The notes: generated from the letters alone by a model not told the origin. DNA of 64,000 nucleotides from Flavobacteriales bacterium (GCA_947500755.1 CANMTO010000002.1:85895-149894); one strand, 5' to 3'; counted from the stretch's first letter, positions 8,719 to 18,460 are shown. Made by a program: numbers and translations.

Positions 8719-10197
8719 ATGGGTAAAAAACTACCAGATTCAGAGAGATTTAGCAAATTTAACATTATCGTATTCGGCGGTGATGGGGATTTGGCCTTAA
8801 GAAAAATATATCCTGCCATATTTCATCGCATGTTGGACGGGCAAATAGAAGATCAATTTAATGTGGTCGGGATCATCAGAAAAGAAGTAGATCGAAAAAC
8901 ACTAGATGCCAAGGTTCGACAATTCCTCTTTACCACTGACGATCAACCTGCTACCGACCTTCATTGGGAAACATTCAATTCAAAAATAGCTTGGATAAAG
9001 GCTGAAAAACCGGACATTGCATCATACAAGGAATTAACTTCTTTTTTAGAGCAACACGATACCTACCAACGTATTTTCTATTTCTCTACCCCATCTGCTG
9101 CTTTCGGTCCGATTTCGCAAACACTAAAAGCGTGTGGACTCATTAATGAGCGAAGTAAGGTTGTTTTAGAAAAACCGTTAGGAAACAGCCTAGAATCATC
9201 CAAACAAATCAATGAACAAATCACACAGGCATTTGATGAACACCAGGTATATCGAATTGATCATTATTTAGGTAAGGAAACCGTTCAAAATTTAATGGTA
9301 CTTCGATTTGCCAATAATCTTTTTCAACGCACGTGGGACTCCATTAGTATCGACAACATACAAATTACCGTTTCTGAAAGTTTAGGAGTTGAGCAGCGAG
9401 CCGATTATTATGATAACAGCGGTGCATTATTGGATATGGTTCAAAATCACCTGTTGCAACTGCTTTGTCTAGTAGCGATGGAGCCGCCTCATATCATTGA
9501 AGCCGACGAGGTACGCAATGAAAAGCTTAAGGTACTCAAAGCCCTTCGTCCAATGACCAAACAAGCAGCGCTTACTGATACCGTGAAAGGACAATATACG
9601 CGTGGCAATGTACAAGGCGAGCAGGTGAGTTCATATTTAGAGGACATCGGGAAATATAATTCCAAAACGGAAACCTTTGTAGCGCTCAAAACTTACATAG
9701 ACAACTTCCGATGGAAGAATGTACCATTCTATTTACGCACCGGAAAACGAATGAAAAAACGGTACTCCGAAATTGTAATTAATTTCAAGGAAATCGCTCA
9801 CAATATTTTTCCTTCAAAAGAAAAACTTAACAACAACAAGCTTATTATTCGCCTGCAACCGGAGGAACGCATCGAGCTTGTTCAAATGACTAAAGTACCG
9901 GGGCCGGGAGGCTATCGATACAAGCCTATTGCACTCAAATTGGATTATATGGATTCGTTCAAGGAACGTTTACCAGAAGCCTACGAGCGCTTATTAATGG
10001 ACGTAATCCGTGGAAATCAAACCTTGTTCATGCGTCAAGATGAGTTGCAAGCGGCATGGCAATGGATAGAGACTGTAACAGATAGTTGGAAACAAAGCAA
10101 TCAACCCAATGTACTTTATGAAGCTGGCACTTGGGGTCCGGGCGATTTAATTCTAGAAAAAGGTGCCACTTGGATAACAAAATCATGGAAAGACTAA
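8719..10197 (+). CDS. zwf: Glucose-6-phosphate 1-dehydrogenase
   Basis: Oxidises glucose 6-phosphate to 6-phosphogluconolactone with NAD(P)+, the entry step of the oxidative pentose phosphate and Entner-Doudoroff routes. The 492-residue length is typical. The N-terminal nucleotide-binding motif is VFGGDGDLALRK (about 18-29), where most family members have GASGDLA. The substrate-binding signature RIDHYLGKE is at about 179-187 with the catalytic His region following, and a family EKPLG is at about 151-155. It is first in a three-gene set: pgl starts 13 nt before its stop and edd follows. A TTG-N20-TATTTTTG promoter lies upstream. Function is secure; cofactor preference is not determined. Confidence 0.97.
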   Translation: MGKKLPDSERFSKFNIIVFGGDGDLALRKIYPAIFHRMLDGQIEDQFNVVGIIRKEVDRKTLDAKVRQFLFTTDDQPATDLHWETFNSKIAWIKAEKPDIASYKELTSFLEQHDTYQRIFYFSTPSAAFGPISQTLKACGLINERSKVVLEKPLGNSLESSKQINEQITQAFDEHQVYRIDHYLGKETVQNLMVLRFANNLFQRTWDSISIDNIQITVSESLGVEQRADYYDNSGALLDMVQNHLLQLLCLVAMEPPHIIEADEVRNEKLKVLKALRPMTKQAALTDTVKGQYTRGNVQGEQVSSYLEDIGKYNSKTETFVALKTYIDNFRWKNVPFYLRTGKRMKKRYSEIVINFKEIAHNIFPSKEKLNNNKLIIRLQPEERIELVQMTKVPGPGGYRYKPIALKLDYMDSFKERLPEAYERLLMDVIRGNQTLFMRQDELQAAWQWIETVTDSWKQSNQPNVLYEAGTWGPGDLILEKGATWITKSWKD

Positions 10198-10847
10198 TTT
10201 CATTTGCTTCGAGAGAGGAAGCATTTACACGTCTTGCTCAACGGATTTCAGAATTGATCAGTAAGGCGCATGAAACCAGAGGAAGCGCTACCGTCTTATT
10301 GTCTGGTGGAAGCACTCCGATGCCTGTTTACGAAAAGTTATCCCTATCAAACGTAGATTTTTCCAGCATTGAATTTGGCTTAGTGGACGACCGCTTTGTT
10401 CCTGTGAATGACCCCGCATCTAATGAGGGCGTAATTCGGAACATTTTTAAAAATCAAGCAGATTTCACCCTCGAACCTATGGTCGGAAACCCAATGGATT
10501 ATGCCCAAAGCATTGCGCAATGCCATCAAACATATCTTAAATTTGTCCACGGCGATGTAATTTTACTAGGAATGGGTGGTGACGGCCACTTTGCTTCGTT
10601 ATTCCCAAATGACGGGCACTCCACCGAAGGCTTACTAGCATCGGAAGCTTGCTGCTTGGGAACAAACGCACCGAGCCATCCCACAAAGCGTATTTCCACT
10701 AATTTAGCGTTCATTAAAACCATTGAACACCGTATTTTACTAATAACAGGAAAAGATAAACTAGAAAAACTTAAGGCATCATCAACAGAAAGAACCCCAA
10801 TTTCTTATATTGTCAATAACCTGACAGAAATATATTACGCCCCATGA
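10185..10847 (+). CDS. pgl: 6-phosphogluconolactonase
   Basis: Hydrolyses 6-phosphogluconolactone to 6-phosphogluconate. The 220-residue protein belongs to the glucosamine-6-phosphate isomerase/lactonase (DevB/Pgl) family: LLSGGSTPMPVYEKL (about 38-52), LVDDRFVP (about 65-72) and LLGMGGDGHFASLFP (about 127-141) are diagnostic. The frame is open upstream to 10131, but ATG 10185 gives the normal N-terminus and a 13-nt overlap with zwf. Its stop overlaps the edd start as ATGA, so the three are translationally coupled. Confidence 0.95.
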   Translation: MERLISFASREEAFTRLAQRISELISKAHETRGSATVLLSGGSTPMPVYEKLSLSNVDFSSIEFGLVDDRFVPVNDPASNEGVIRNIFKNQADFTLEPMVGNPMDYAQSIAQCHQTYLKFVHGDVILLGMGGDGHFASLFPNDGHSTEGLLASEACCLGTNAPSHPTKRISTNLAFIKTIEHRILLITGKDKLEKLKASSTERTPISYIVNNLTEIYYAP

Positions 10848-12643
10848 AGTTGAATTCTACCATTGAAGCAATAACTGCACGAATAATTGCCCGAAGTGCA
10901 GAAACTCGGAGCTTGTATTTGAAACAAATGCAACAGGCTCGGATAGATGGAGTTGCACGTTCGGCCATGAGCTGTGGTAATTTAGCACATGCCTATGCAG
11001 GATGTAGCTCCCAGGACAAAGGAGCCTTGGCTGAAAATGAACTGAAAAATATAGGAATCATTACTTCCTACAACGACATACTTTCAGCCCACAAGGTGTA
11101 TGAAGATTATCCTAAGCAAATCCGTACCTACGCTACTGCTCATTATGCAGTTGCACAAGTAGCGGGAGCGGTTCCAGCCATGTGCGACGGAGTAACCCAA
11201 GGTCAAGACGGCATGGACCTTTCCCTTTTTTCAAGGGATGTGGTTGCCATGGCGACCATTGTTGGTTTATCACACAATGTATTTGACGCGGTGCTCTGCC
11301 TTGGAATCTGCGACAAAATTGTTCCAGGCTTATTGATGGGAAGTCTTCGCTTTGGCCATTTGCCAACCGTTTTTGTCCCTGGGGGACCTATGCCAAGCGG
11401 GATATCTAATGAAGAAAAATCAAACATACGACAATTATATGCAGAGGGAAAAATCGGACGTGATGAATTATTAAAAGGGGAATCAGATTCCTATCATTCC
11501 CCAGGAACCTGCACCTTTTATGGTACCGCAAACAGTAATCAAATGCTCATGGAGATCATGGGACTTCAATTACCCGGATCCAGTTTTGTTAATCCAGGCA
11601 CAGAATTACGTAATCTACTCACTGAAGAAGCTGTACGTGTGGTTGCTGAAAATGCACGAAATGGTTCAAATTTATTGATGGATATCGTCTCAGAAAAAAC
11701 GATGGTCAATGGCATTATTGGCTTATTGGCAACGGGTGGGTCAACGAATCACACCATCCATTTAATTGCGATGGCTCGAGCTGCCGGAATAATTATTAAT
11801 TGGGATGACATGTCAGATCTTTCAGCAGTGATTCCATTAATTACTCGGATGTATCCAAATGGTGCCGCAGATGTAAATCACTTCCATGCCTCCGGAGGAA
11901 TGGGCTTTGTGATACACACCTTACTAACGCATGGATTATTGCATGAAGAGGTAACCACCATCCTTGGAAAAGGCCTCTCAACCTATACACAAGAACCCTA
12001 CATTGTTTCCAATACCTTAGCCTGGAGAAACGGAGCTAAGGAATCACTGAATGACTCCATTATACGAGATGCAAGCAATCCTTTTTCCATGGATGGCGGA
12101 ATTAAGATCATTCGGGGAAATCTTGGACGCAGTGTGGTAAAAACCGCAGCAGTTGCCACTGAGCACCTTATCATTGAGGCACCCGCCATTGTATTCAACG
12201 AACAGCAGGAGTTAATTACGGCATTCAAAAACAATGAATTGAATAAAGATTTCATCGCTGTGCTTCCTTTTCAAGGTCCTGCACACAAAGGAATGCCAGA
12301 ATTACATCAACTCACTCCTACCCTGACGATTTTACAAAAGAAAGGATTTCGTGTGGCTTTAGTCACCGACGGTCGTATGAGTGGAGCCTCTGGTAAAGTT
12401 CCTGCAGCAATCCACATGAGTCCTGAAGCAAGCAAAGGAGGTTCCATTGGAAAAATTAAAACCGGTGATTTACTCACGTTGAACTGTGTAGAGGGTACCC
12501 TAACGTGTCATGATTCAGATTTTGCGCTACGCGCTACAGTTACCAAAGAAAGTACAGATCAGGTTGGCTTAGGTCGTGAGTTATTTGGTCTATTTAGACG
12601 TCAAGTAACTGATTCTGAGGAAGGTGCATGCACCCTGTTTTAA
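10844..12643 (+). CDS. edd: Phosphogluconate dehydratase (Entner-Doudoroff)
   Basis: Dehydrates 6-phosphogluconate to 2-keto-3-deoxy-6-phosphogluconate using an iron-sulfur cluster. At 599 residues and by sequence (ITSYNDILSAHKVYEDYP, PAMCDGVTQGQDGMDLSLFS, CLGICDKIVPGLLMG, SPGTCTFYGTANSNQM, GGSTNHT) it belongs to Edd rather than to the related IlvD. The cluster cysteines are seen in AMCDG, GICDK and GTCTF. It follows zwf and pgl in an ATGA-coupled set, which fits an Entner-Doudoroff function. The aldolase gene eda, often adjacent, is not found anywhere in the window. The stop overlaps the convergent terC stop at 12640-12643, leaving no room for a terminator. Confidence 0.96.
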   Translation: MKLNSTIEAITARIIARSAETRSLYLKQMQQARIDGVARSAMSCGNLAHAYAGCSSQDKGALAENELKNIGIITSYNDILSAHKVYEDYPKQIRTYATAHYAVAQVAGAVPAMCDGVTQGQDGMDLSLFSRDVVAMATIVGLSHNVFDAVLCLGICDKIVPGLLMGSLRFGHLPTVFVPGGPMPSGISNEEKSNIRQLYAEGKIGRDELLKGESDSYHSPGTCTFYGTANSNQMLMEIMGLQLPGSSFVNPGTELRNLLTEEAVRVVAENARNGSNLLMDIVSEKTMVNGIIGLLATGGSTNHTIHLIAMARAAGIIINWDDMSDLSAVIPLITRMYPNGAADVNHFHASGGMGFVIHTLLTHGLLHEEVTTILGKGLSTYTQEPYIVSNTLAWRNGAKESLNDSIIRDASNPFSMDGGIKIIRGNLGRSVVKTAAVATEHLIIEAPAIVFNEQQELITAFKNNELNKDFIAVLPFQGPAHKGMPELHQLTPTLTILQKKGFRVALVTDGRMSGASGKVPAAIHMSPEASKGGSIGKIKTGDLLTLNCVEGTLTCHDSDFALRATVTKESTDQVGLGRELFGLFRRQVTDSEEGACTLF

Positions 12644-13629
12644 TCGGCTGTACGAACAGAAATAATAACCGAAACAAGCAAGGTTCCAAGAATCACTCCT
12701 AATGAAACGATGGTTTCAATGTGATATACAGGTGCAATTAGCATTTTTAACCCAATAAAGGCGAGAATTACGGAAATACCATATTTTAATTTCTCGAATT
12801 TATCCATTGAATTCGCCAATAAGAAATACATAGAACGCAAGCCGAAAATTGCGAAAATATTCGAAGTATATAGAATGAGTGGATCATCTGGAGCAATTGA
12901 AAAAATAGCTGGAATGGAATCAATCGCAAAAATCAAGTCGGTTGTTTCCACAATAAAAAGCACCATGAATAAGCGTGTAAGGAAAACTTTACCATTTCGT
13001 TTAATCCAAAAAGAATCGGATGAATCTTTAGTCAAAACGCGGAAGTTCTTTCGAACAAATCGGGCACCAAACGAGTTATTAAAGTCTTTATTCTCGTCAT
13101 CCTCTGCGGAGAATAAGGATTTAATCCCCCCATATAAGAGCATGATTCCAAAAATAGTCATGATGAAATTGATTCGATGAAACCCTTCCCCTCCTACCTG
13201 ATCTGGACCTAAGGTAAATTTCCAAAATGCCGGAAGATAGGTAATCTTGATTAACCAAGTTCCAGCAAAAATAAAGATCGCACGAAGTGCCATTGCTCCC
13301 AATATACCCCACAGTAAAATCTTATGCTGAGCCTTTCCTGTAACCTTGAAGTATTTAAATACCATTAAAAACACAAAGAGATTATCAACAGACAAGGACT
13401 GTTCAATCCAATAGGCCGATTGAAATTGTGAAAATTTCTCAAAGCCTTTTTCATAAAAAACAAACCCGCTAAATGCCATGGCAGTCAAGATCCAAATAGC
13501 CGTCCAACGTATTGAATTCTTCGTGGAGACCTCATGTTCTTTAAGCTTAAAGAGTGAGCGAATATCGAACGTTAATAACAGCGTAACAACGACGGTAAAC
13601 ACTACAAGAATTATTTGATTTTGATTCAT
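12640..13629 (-). CDS. TerC/Alx-family integral membrane protein
   Basis: A 329-residue polytopic protein with about nine hydrophobic segments. TerC signatures are visible: YWIEQSLSVDNLFVF (about 73-87), VETTDLIFAIDSIPAIF (about 230-246) and FAIFGLRSMYFLL (about 262-274), each with the acidic residues thought to handle metal ions. Family members (Alx, MeeF/MeeY) export Mn2+ or support metallation of exported proteins; tellurite resistance is the historical name. A second, shorter TerC protein is encoded at 61496-62242. A TACATTTG box lies 6 nt upstream. The gene is convergent with edd and divergent from elaA. Confidence 0.92.
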   Translation of the reverse strand: MNQNQIILVVFTVVVTLLLTFDIRSLFKLKEHEVSTKNSIRWTAIWILTAMAFSGFVFYEKGFEKFSQFQSAYWIEQSLSVDNLFVFLMVFKYFKVTGKAQHKILLWGILGAMALRAIFIFAGTWLIKITYLPAFWKFTLGPDQVGGEGFHRINFIMTIFGIMLLYGGIKSLFSAEDDENKDFNNSFGARFVRKNFRVLTKDSSDSFWIKRNGKVFLTRLFMVLFIVETTDLIFAIDSIPAIFSIAPDDPLILYTSNIFAIFGLRSMYFLLANSMDKFEKLKYGISVILAFIGLKMLIAPVYHIETIVSLGVILGTLLVSVIISVRTAD

Positions 13630-13635
13630 CTACGG

Positions 13636-13643
13636 CAAATGTA
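13636..13643 (-). promoter_or_regulatory. -7 box TACATTTG before terC-like gene
   Basis: TAnnTTTG match 6 nt before ATG 13629, in a 58-bp divergent gap that also holds the box of the acetyltransferase gene. Confidence 0.55.
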
Positions 13644-13676
13644 ATGCGAAAAGTGGTGCTCTAGTAAAAATCTAGC

Positions 13677-13684
13677 TAAATTTG
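13677..13684 (+). promoter_or_regulatory. -7 box TAAATTTG before elaA-like gene
   Basis: TAnnTTTG match 3 nt before ATG 13688; predicts an essentially leaderless mRNA. Confidence 0.55.
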
Positions 13685-13687
13685 AGG

Positions 13688-14149
13688 ATGATCCAAAGAT
13701 TTACATATCGATTTGATGAATTATCGCCTGCTCAGCTTTATCAAATTTTAGCCTTACGAAGTGAAGTTTTTGTCGTGGAACAACAATGTATTTATCAAGA
13801 CCTTGACAACCTTGACCAACAGGCCATTCATTTGCTTGGTGTAGACGACTCAAACAACCTGGTTTCCTATGCCCGCATACTCACACCTGGTGTTGTTTAT
13901 CCGGAATACGCAATCGGTAGGGTAATTGTAGCGCAATCCCACCGAGGAACGGGTGAAGGACACAAGCTCATGAATTACTGCATGGAAGTGATTGAATCAA
14001 TGGCTGGAAAAGTTCCAATTCGTATTTCTGCGCAGGCTCATCTTGAAAAATTTTATAAAACACATCGTTTTAAATTTACCGGAAAGTCCTATTTAGAAGA
14101 CGGTATCCCACATGTAGAAATGATTTATTATCCTAATTTAGCACCATGA
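13688..14149 (+). CDS. ElaA-type GNAT N-acetyltransferase
   Basis: A 153-residue acetyltransferase of the ElaA subgroup. The N-terminal signature LSPAQLYQILALRSEVFVVEQ and CIYQDLDNLDQ (about 11-45) is characteristic. The acetyl-CoA motif A region is AIGRVIVAQSHRGTGEGHKL (about 76-95), with a slightly unusual R-G-T-G-E-G in place of R-G-x-G-x-G/A. A TTG six bases upstream is open, but ATG 13688 sits 3 nt after a TAAATTTG box and is chosen. Its stop overlaps the M13 peptidase start (ATGA). The acceptor substrate is unknown. Confidence 0.88.
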   Translation: MIQRFTYRFDELSPAQLYQILALRSEVFVVEQQCIYQDLDNLDQQAIHLLGVDDSNNLVSYARILTPGVVYPEYAIGRVIVAQSHRGTGEGHKLMNYCMEVIESMAGKVPIRISAQAHLEKFYKTHRFKFTGKSYLEDGIPHVEMIYYPNLAP

Positions 14150-16185
14150 ACAAAATAGCAGCATTATCAATAGGAGCATTAATCCTTGCAAGTTGTTCCA
14201 CCACAAAGACAACTACGCAGACACAAAATCATGCTTATAAAACCGTTTCTACGGAATTAATGGATAAAGCGGTGAATCCAAGCGAGGACTTCTTTATGTT
14301 TTGTAATGGGACATGGGTAAAGAACACCGTGATTCCGGCCACAGAATCGCGCTGGGGAAGTTTCAATGAACTAGAAAAATCCAACAATGAAAAGCTAAGC
14401 AAAATCCTTGAAGAATGTGCAGCCCAACCGGGGGAAGTTGGCACCCAAAGTCAAATTCTTGGGGCTTATTATGCCAGTCTTGTGAACATGAAGCAACGGG
14501 ATGCCCTAGGTATTTCAGCTATACAATCTGAATTATCGTTAATTAACGAATTAAAACGTAAAGATTTGCTTGTTGAAATTATCGCCAGCCATCACCGTGA
14601 CGGAATAGGAAGTGCCTTCGGCTACGGGGTAGGTCAAGATTTAAAAGAAGTAGATAAAAACATAAGTTATTTAGGGCAAGGCGGTATTGGTTTACCTAAC
14701 CGAGATTATTACACCGAAGCGAACAAAAAGGATATATTAAAGGCGTATCAAGCGCATATTGGAAAGATCTTTATTATGGCTGGGAGCTCGGAAGAAACCG
14801 CCTTAGACGCTTCCGCAAGTATTGTGAAATTCGAAACGAAATTAGCAGAAGCCATGCTTACGCCAGCTAAAATGAGGATTCCTGAATTGACTTACAATAA
14901 AATGGCTTTTAGCCTTGTAATCAAGTCTTTCGGAACCTTTGACTTCCGCTATTACTTATCTAAAATTGGGGCACAAACCCCTGACAGCATCATTGTATCT
15001 AATCCTGATTTTATTAAAACCTTGGCTGGGTGTATTGAAACGGAATCGCTACAAACCTGGAAGTATTACCTGCAATGGAATGTATTAAATCAATATGCGG
15101 GACATCTTAATCAAGCCTTTATTGATCAAAATTTTGACTTTTATGGAAGGACCTTAAAAGGCAAAAAAGAACAAAAACCACTGAATGAATATGCCATAGA
15201 AGAAATTACGAATTTAGAAATCGGGGAATTACTCGGTAAAGCCTTTGTAGGAAAATATTATTCAGCGGAGGCGCAAAAACGTGTGAATGAATTGGTTGAC
15301 AACCTATTGATTGTTTTTCGTGATCGAATTGCAAAATTGGAGTGGATGACTCCCACGACTAAAAAACAAGCACGTAATAAATTAGACTCTATAGGGCGAA
15401 AACTAGGATTTCCCGAACAGTGGGAAGATTACTCCTCCCTTTCTTTTAATCCTGAAGATTATATTGGTAATATAAAATTGATGGCCCGTTATTCCAATCA
15501 GAAGAATCTTGCAGAATTGAATAAACCCGTAGATAAGGAAAAATGGGGAATGCCCGCACACATGGTTAATGCGTATTACCACCCGCTGTTAAATGAAATC
15601 GCCTTCCCGGCAGGAATTATGCAAGCCCCATTTTTTGATGTCAAATCTGAAGATGCCGTGAATTACGGGCGCATAGGAATGGTTATCGGACATGAATTCA
15701 CGCATGGATTTGATGACATGGGTTCTAAATTCGCAGCGGATGGTAGCTTCACCAACTGGTGGACAGAAGAAGACCGAAAGGCATTTGAACAGCGAACCGC
15801 ACTTTTGGGAGAAACTTTTGCCAGTTTTTGCCCGATGGAAGGCAATTGCGTCAACGCTGAACTTACCATGGGAGAGAACATAGCAGATTTGGGTGGATTA
15901 ACGATGGCTTATTACGCGTACAGACTAACCGATGAATTTAAAATGAATGAAGTGCGCGAAGGTTTTACACCCGCACAGCGGTTCTTTATCGCTTACGGTC
16001 AATTATGGAAAATTAAGTATACCGATGCTGAGATGAAAAACCGTTTGGCTACCGACTCTCACTCCCCTGGTATGTATCGGGTAAATGGCCCATTAAAAAA
16101 CTGTCCAGAATTCTTCGAAGCGTTCGGTATCACTGAAGGAAAAAACATGCGCAACTCGAAAGAAAAAATATCCAAAATCTGGTAA
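14146..16185 (+). CDS. M13-family zinc metallopeptidase lipoprotein (PepO/neprilysin-like)
   Basis: A secreted oligopeptidase of 679 residues. The signal peptide ends in the lipobox LASC (Cys16), so it should be a lipoprotein in the periplasm or at the outer membrane. The M13 N-terminal domain opens with SEDFFMFCNGTWV (about 46-58). The zinc site is H516-E-F-T-H520 with the third ligand in GENIADLGG (Glu577), and NAYYHP, the substrate-binding motif of the family, is near 471-476. The C-terminus lacks the usual CxxW but ends in K-I-W. It is coupled to the elaA-like gene by ATGA. The substrate is probably short peptides. Confidence 0.94.
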   Translation: MNKIAALSIGALILASCSTTKTTTQTQNHAYKTVSTELMDKAVNPSEDFFMFCNGTWVKNTVIPATESRWGSFNELEKSNNEKLSKILEECAAQPGEVGTQSQILGAYYASLVNMKQRDALGISAIQSELSLINELKRKDLLVEIIASHHRDGIGSAFGYGVGQDLKEVDKNISYLGQGGIGLPNRDYYTEANKKDILKAYQAHIGKIFIMAGSSEETALDASASIVKFETKLAEAMLTPAKMRIPELTYNKMAFSLVIKSFGTFDFRYYLSKIGAQTPDSIIVSNPDFIKTLAGCIETESLQTWKYYLQWNVLNQYAGHLNQAFIDQNFDFYGRTLKGKKEQKPLNEYAIEEITNLEIGELLGKAFVGKYYSAEAQKRVNELVDNLLIVFRDRIAKLEWMTPTTKKQARNKLDSIGRKLGFPEQWEDYSSLSFNPEDYIGNIKLMARYSNQKNLAELNKPVDKEKWGMPAHMVNAYYHPLLNEIAFPAGIMQAPFFDVKSEDAVNYGRIGMVIGHEFTHGFDDMGSKFAADGSFTNWWTEEDRKAFEQRTALLGETFASFCPMEGNCVNAELTMGENIADLGGLTMAYYAYRLTDEFKMNEVREGFTPAQRFFIAYGQLWKIKYTDAEMKNRLATDSHSPGMYRVNGPLKNCPEFFEAFGITEGKNMRNSKEKISKIW

Positions 16186-16215
16186 TAACTTTTATTAACC
16201 TCTAAATTATAGCTT

Positions 16216-16809
16216 ATGTCCTTTGAATTTCCCCTATCGTTTAAATTTAAAATTGGCACCTTATCGAATGATTTCGTAATTACGGATTCACAAAATAATA
16301 CGGTCAGTTATGTTCGCCAAAAAATGTTCAAATTAAAAGAGGACATTATGTGCTACAGCAACGAATCAAAACAAACGCTGTTATATCGAATAAAGGCGAA
16401 TAAATGGCTAGATTTTTCTGCTACCTATTCCTTTTTTAATGGTGAGGATAAAGAACTCGGTAAAGTAGCACGTAAAGGAGCCGTTTCTTTATGGAAGGCG
16501 ACCTATGTTGTGTTGAACGCAGAAAACACCAATGAATTCACGATACGTGAAGAAAAGCCTTGGGTTAAAGTATTGGATGCCTTGGTTTCTCAAATTCCAA
16601 TCGTTGGGATTTTTACCGGCTATATGCTCAACCCAAGTTACCTGGTAACCAACGAACAAAATGAACCCATAATGAGGTTTAAAAAAGACAGTTCATTTTT
16701 TGGTAGAAAATTCTCTTTACATGAATTAAAAGAGGTTGACGAAAATGCTCAAGAGCGCATCGTACTTAGCTTAATGATGATGATATTATTGGAGCGACGA
16801 AGAGGATAA
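16216..16809 (+). CDS. LURP-one-like (tubby C-terminal fold) protein
   Basis: A 197-residue cytosolic-looking protein with the layout of LURP-one-related/tubby-like proteins: short beta-strand pairs such as FKFKIGTLSNDFVITDSQ, VSYVRQKMFKLKEDI, and YLVTNEQNEPIMRFKKDSSF. A hydrophobic stretch at about 126-143 (VSQIPIVGIFTGYML) corresponds to the central hydrophobic helix of the fold. In scramblase relatives that helix touches membranes; the bacterial proteins have no known role. It stands 30 nt after the M13 gene and before a strong terminator. Confidence 0.7.
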   Translation: MSFEFPLSFKFKIGTLSNDFVITDSQNNTVSYVRQKMFKLKEDIMCYSNESKQTLLYRIKANKWLDFSATYSFFNGEDKELGKVARKGAVSLWKATYVVLNAENTNEFTIREEKPWVKVLDALVSQIPIVGIFTGYMLNPSYLVTNEQNEPIMRFKKDSSFFGRKFSLHELKEVDENAQERIVLSLMMMILLERRRG

Positions 16810-16824
16810 ATTCTATTTCAAATA

Positions 16825-16852
16825 AAAAAGGCCGCACATTGCGGCCTTTTTT
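16825..16852. terminator. Bidirectional terminator between LURP-one-like gene and S41 protease
   Basis: AAAAAGGCCGC-ACATT-GCGGCCTTTTT: an 11-bp perfect stem with A-run before and T-run after, so it can serve the converging genes on both strands. Confidence 0.88.
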
Positions 16853-16870
16853 ATGAAGTTTACTTCTCTA

Positions 16871-18460
16871 TTAGTCTGCAAGATCATATCCTTGATAGGA
16901 TTTATCCTTGTAAAGCGTAGCTGCTTTTTGAACCACTTCATTTAACTCGTTAAAGATTTGATACGATTCACTATAACCGAAAAGGTCTTGTGCTATATTT
17001 GATTTAATCCGAATGCGTATCGCCTTTCCACTGATGTCATAAGCCTGTTGGTCGAACGTTAATTTAGAGTCTTCCTTCAATACATAGCTAAAAAACCCTT
17101 CCATGAACAAAGCATCTGTATTAAAATTCGAAATGAATGCCTTAACATCCGGGTACTTTTTCTTTAATTGTTCACGGTTTGTATTCACAAATTCTAAACT
17201 ATATGAATTCACATGCCCCCCACGAATCAGGTTGCTGTAATAATCTGTTATATCTGTAGTATCTAAAGCGACAAAAACATCAGGCATAATTCCACCGCCA
17301 CCGTATACCAAGCGATTTTTAATCATGGTGTAAAACTTCAAAGAATCCGGCAATTTAACAGAGTCAGCATGCTGAAATTCCCCATTTAAATAGCGTTGCG
17401 TAAGGTCTTTGCGATAAGTCTCTACGTCTTGATATGGTTTTTGAATAAATCGTCCTGTAGGCGTGAAATATCGCGCTATAGTTAATCTTAATTCACTTCC
17501 GTCAGCCAATGGCGTTGGACGTTGAACGAGGCCTTTACCAAAAGTTCTTCTGCCAACAACTAAGCCACGATCCCAATCTTGAATTGCTCCGGAAACAATT
17601 TCACTCGCTGAGGCCGTATATTCATCGGTTAATACGATCAAGCCGCCCTCTTCCCAAAGTCCTTTTTTACTTGCACTCAAGTTACTACGCGGCTGTGCAC
17701 GCCCTATTGAATAAACCAATAATTTATTTCCCGAGATAAATTCATCAGCAACTCCCCTTGCCGCATCAAGGAGCCCTCCCCCATTTCCTTGTAAATCGAA
17801 AATTAGGTTTTTCATTCCTTTTGATTTTAAATCTTTGAGTGCTAGTTGAATTTCCTCAACGGTAGTTCGTGAAAAGCTATTGAGTTTAATATACCCTATC
17901 TCTTTATCAATCATATACGCGGCATCCACCGAATAAATTGGAATTTTATCACGTGTGATGTTAAAGCTTAATTCGTCATGCTTTTTGCGAAGTACTTTAA
18001 CTTGCACCTTAGAACCCAGCTCCCCCATTAATTTCGTACGGACCTCATTGTTTTTCAAACCAATACCCGCTATAGAATTTCCATCAACCGCAACAATTTG
18101 ATCGCCCGCTAATAAACCCAACTTTTCACTTGGCCCACCGGGAATGGTAGCAACCACCATTAAGGTATCTTTAACGATTTGAAATCGAATGCCGATACCA
18201 ACAAAACTACCATTAATCTGAGATTGTGCTTCTTGTGCTTCTTCAGCAGGAATGTATGTGGAATGGGGGTCTAACTCTTCAAGCATGGCTACAATGGCAG
18301 TCTCTGTTAATTTTTTAGCATTTACAGGGTCTACGTAATTACGCTCTATGTGCTGTATAATCTCTTGAAATTTATAGCTGGTCGATACACTTTGAGGGTC
18401 AATTTGCGCATTGTAAATAAACGAAAAGCAAGTGATAGAAGTAATTATAATAGTTCGCAT
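16871..18460 (-). CDS. C-terminal processing peptidase, S41 family
   Basis: A periplasmic Prc/CtpA-type serine protease of 529 residues from ATG 18460. The signal peptide is MRTIIITSITCFSFIYNAQ. A PDZ domain follows (GIGIRFQIVKDTLMVV, PGGPSEKLGLLAGDQIVAVDG, about 82-150). The catalytic region has TASASEIVSGAIQDW, with the nucleophile Ser in SASE, and FGKGLVQ with the general-base Lys (about 290-325). An in-frame TTG at 18493 would add 11 residues in front of a complete signal peptide and is not used. Family members trim C-termini of exported proteins. The C-terminal 150 residues are a helical extension common in Bacteroidetes homologues. Confidence 0.93.
   Translation of the reverse strand: MRTIIITSITCFSFIYNAQIDPQSVSTSYKFQEIIQHIERNYVDPVNAKKLTETAIVAMLEELDPHSTYIPAEEAQEAQSQINGSFVGIGIRFQIVKDTLMVVATIPGGPSEKLGLLAGDQIVAVDGNSIAGIGLKNNEVRTKLMGELGSKVQVKVLRKKHDELSFNITRDKIPIYSVDAAYMIDKEIGYIKLNSFSRTTVEEIQLALKDLKSKGMKNLIFDLQGNGGGLLDAARGVADEFISGNKLLVYSIGRAQPRSNLSASKKGLWEEGGLIVLTDEYTASASEIVSGAIQDWDRGLVVGRRTFGKGLVQRPTPLADGSELRLTIARYFTPTGRFIQKPYQDVETYRKDLTQRYLNGEFQHADSVKLPDSLKFYTMIKNRLVYGGGGIMPDVFVALDTTDITDYYSNLIRGGHVNSYSLEFVNTNREQLKKKYPDVKAFISNFNTDALFMEGFFSYVLKEDSKLTFDQQAYDISGKAIRIRIKSNIAQDLFGYSESYQIFNELNEVVQKAATLYKDKSYQGYDLAD

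Noticed and set aside
12640..13629. Tellurite resistance operon
   Set aside because: Both TerC genes are solitary with no terZABDEF neighbours; a metal homeostasis role is more likely.
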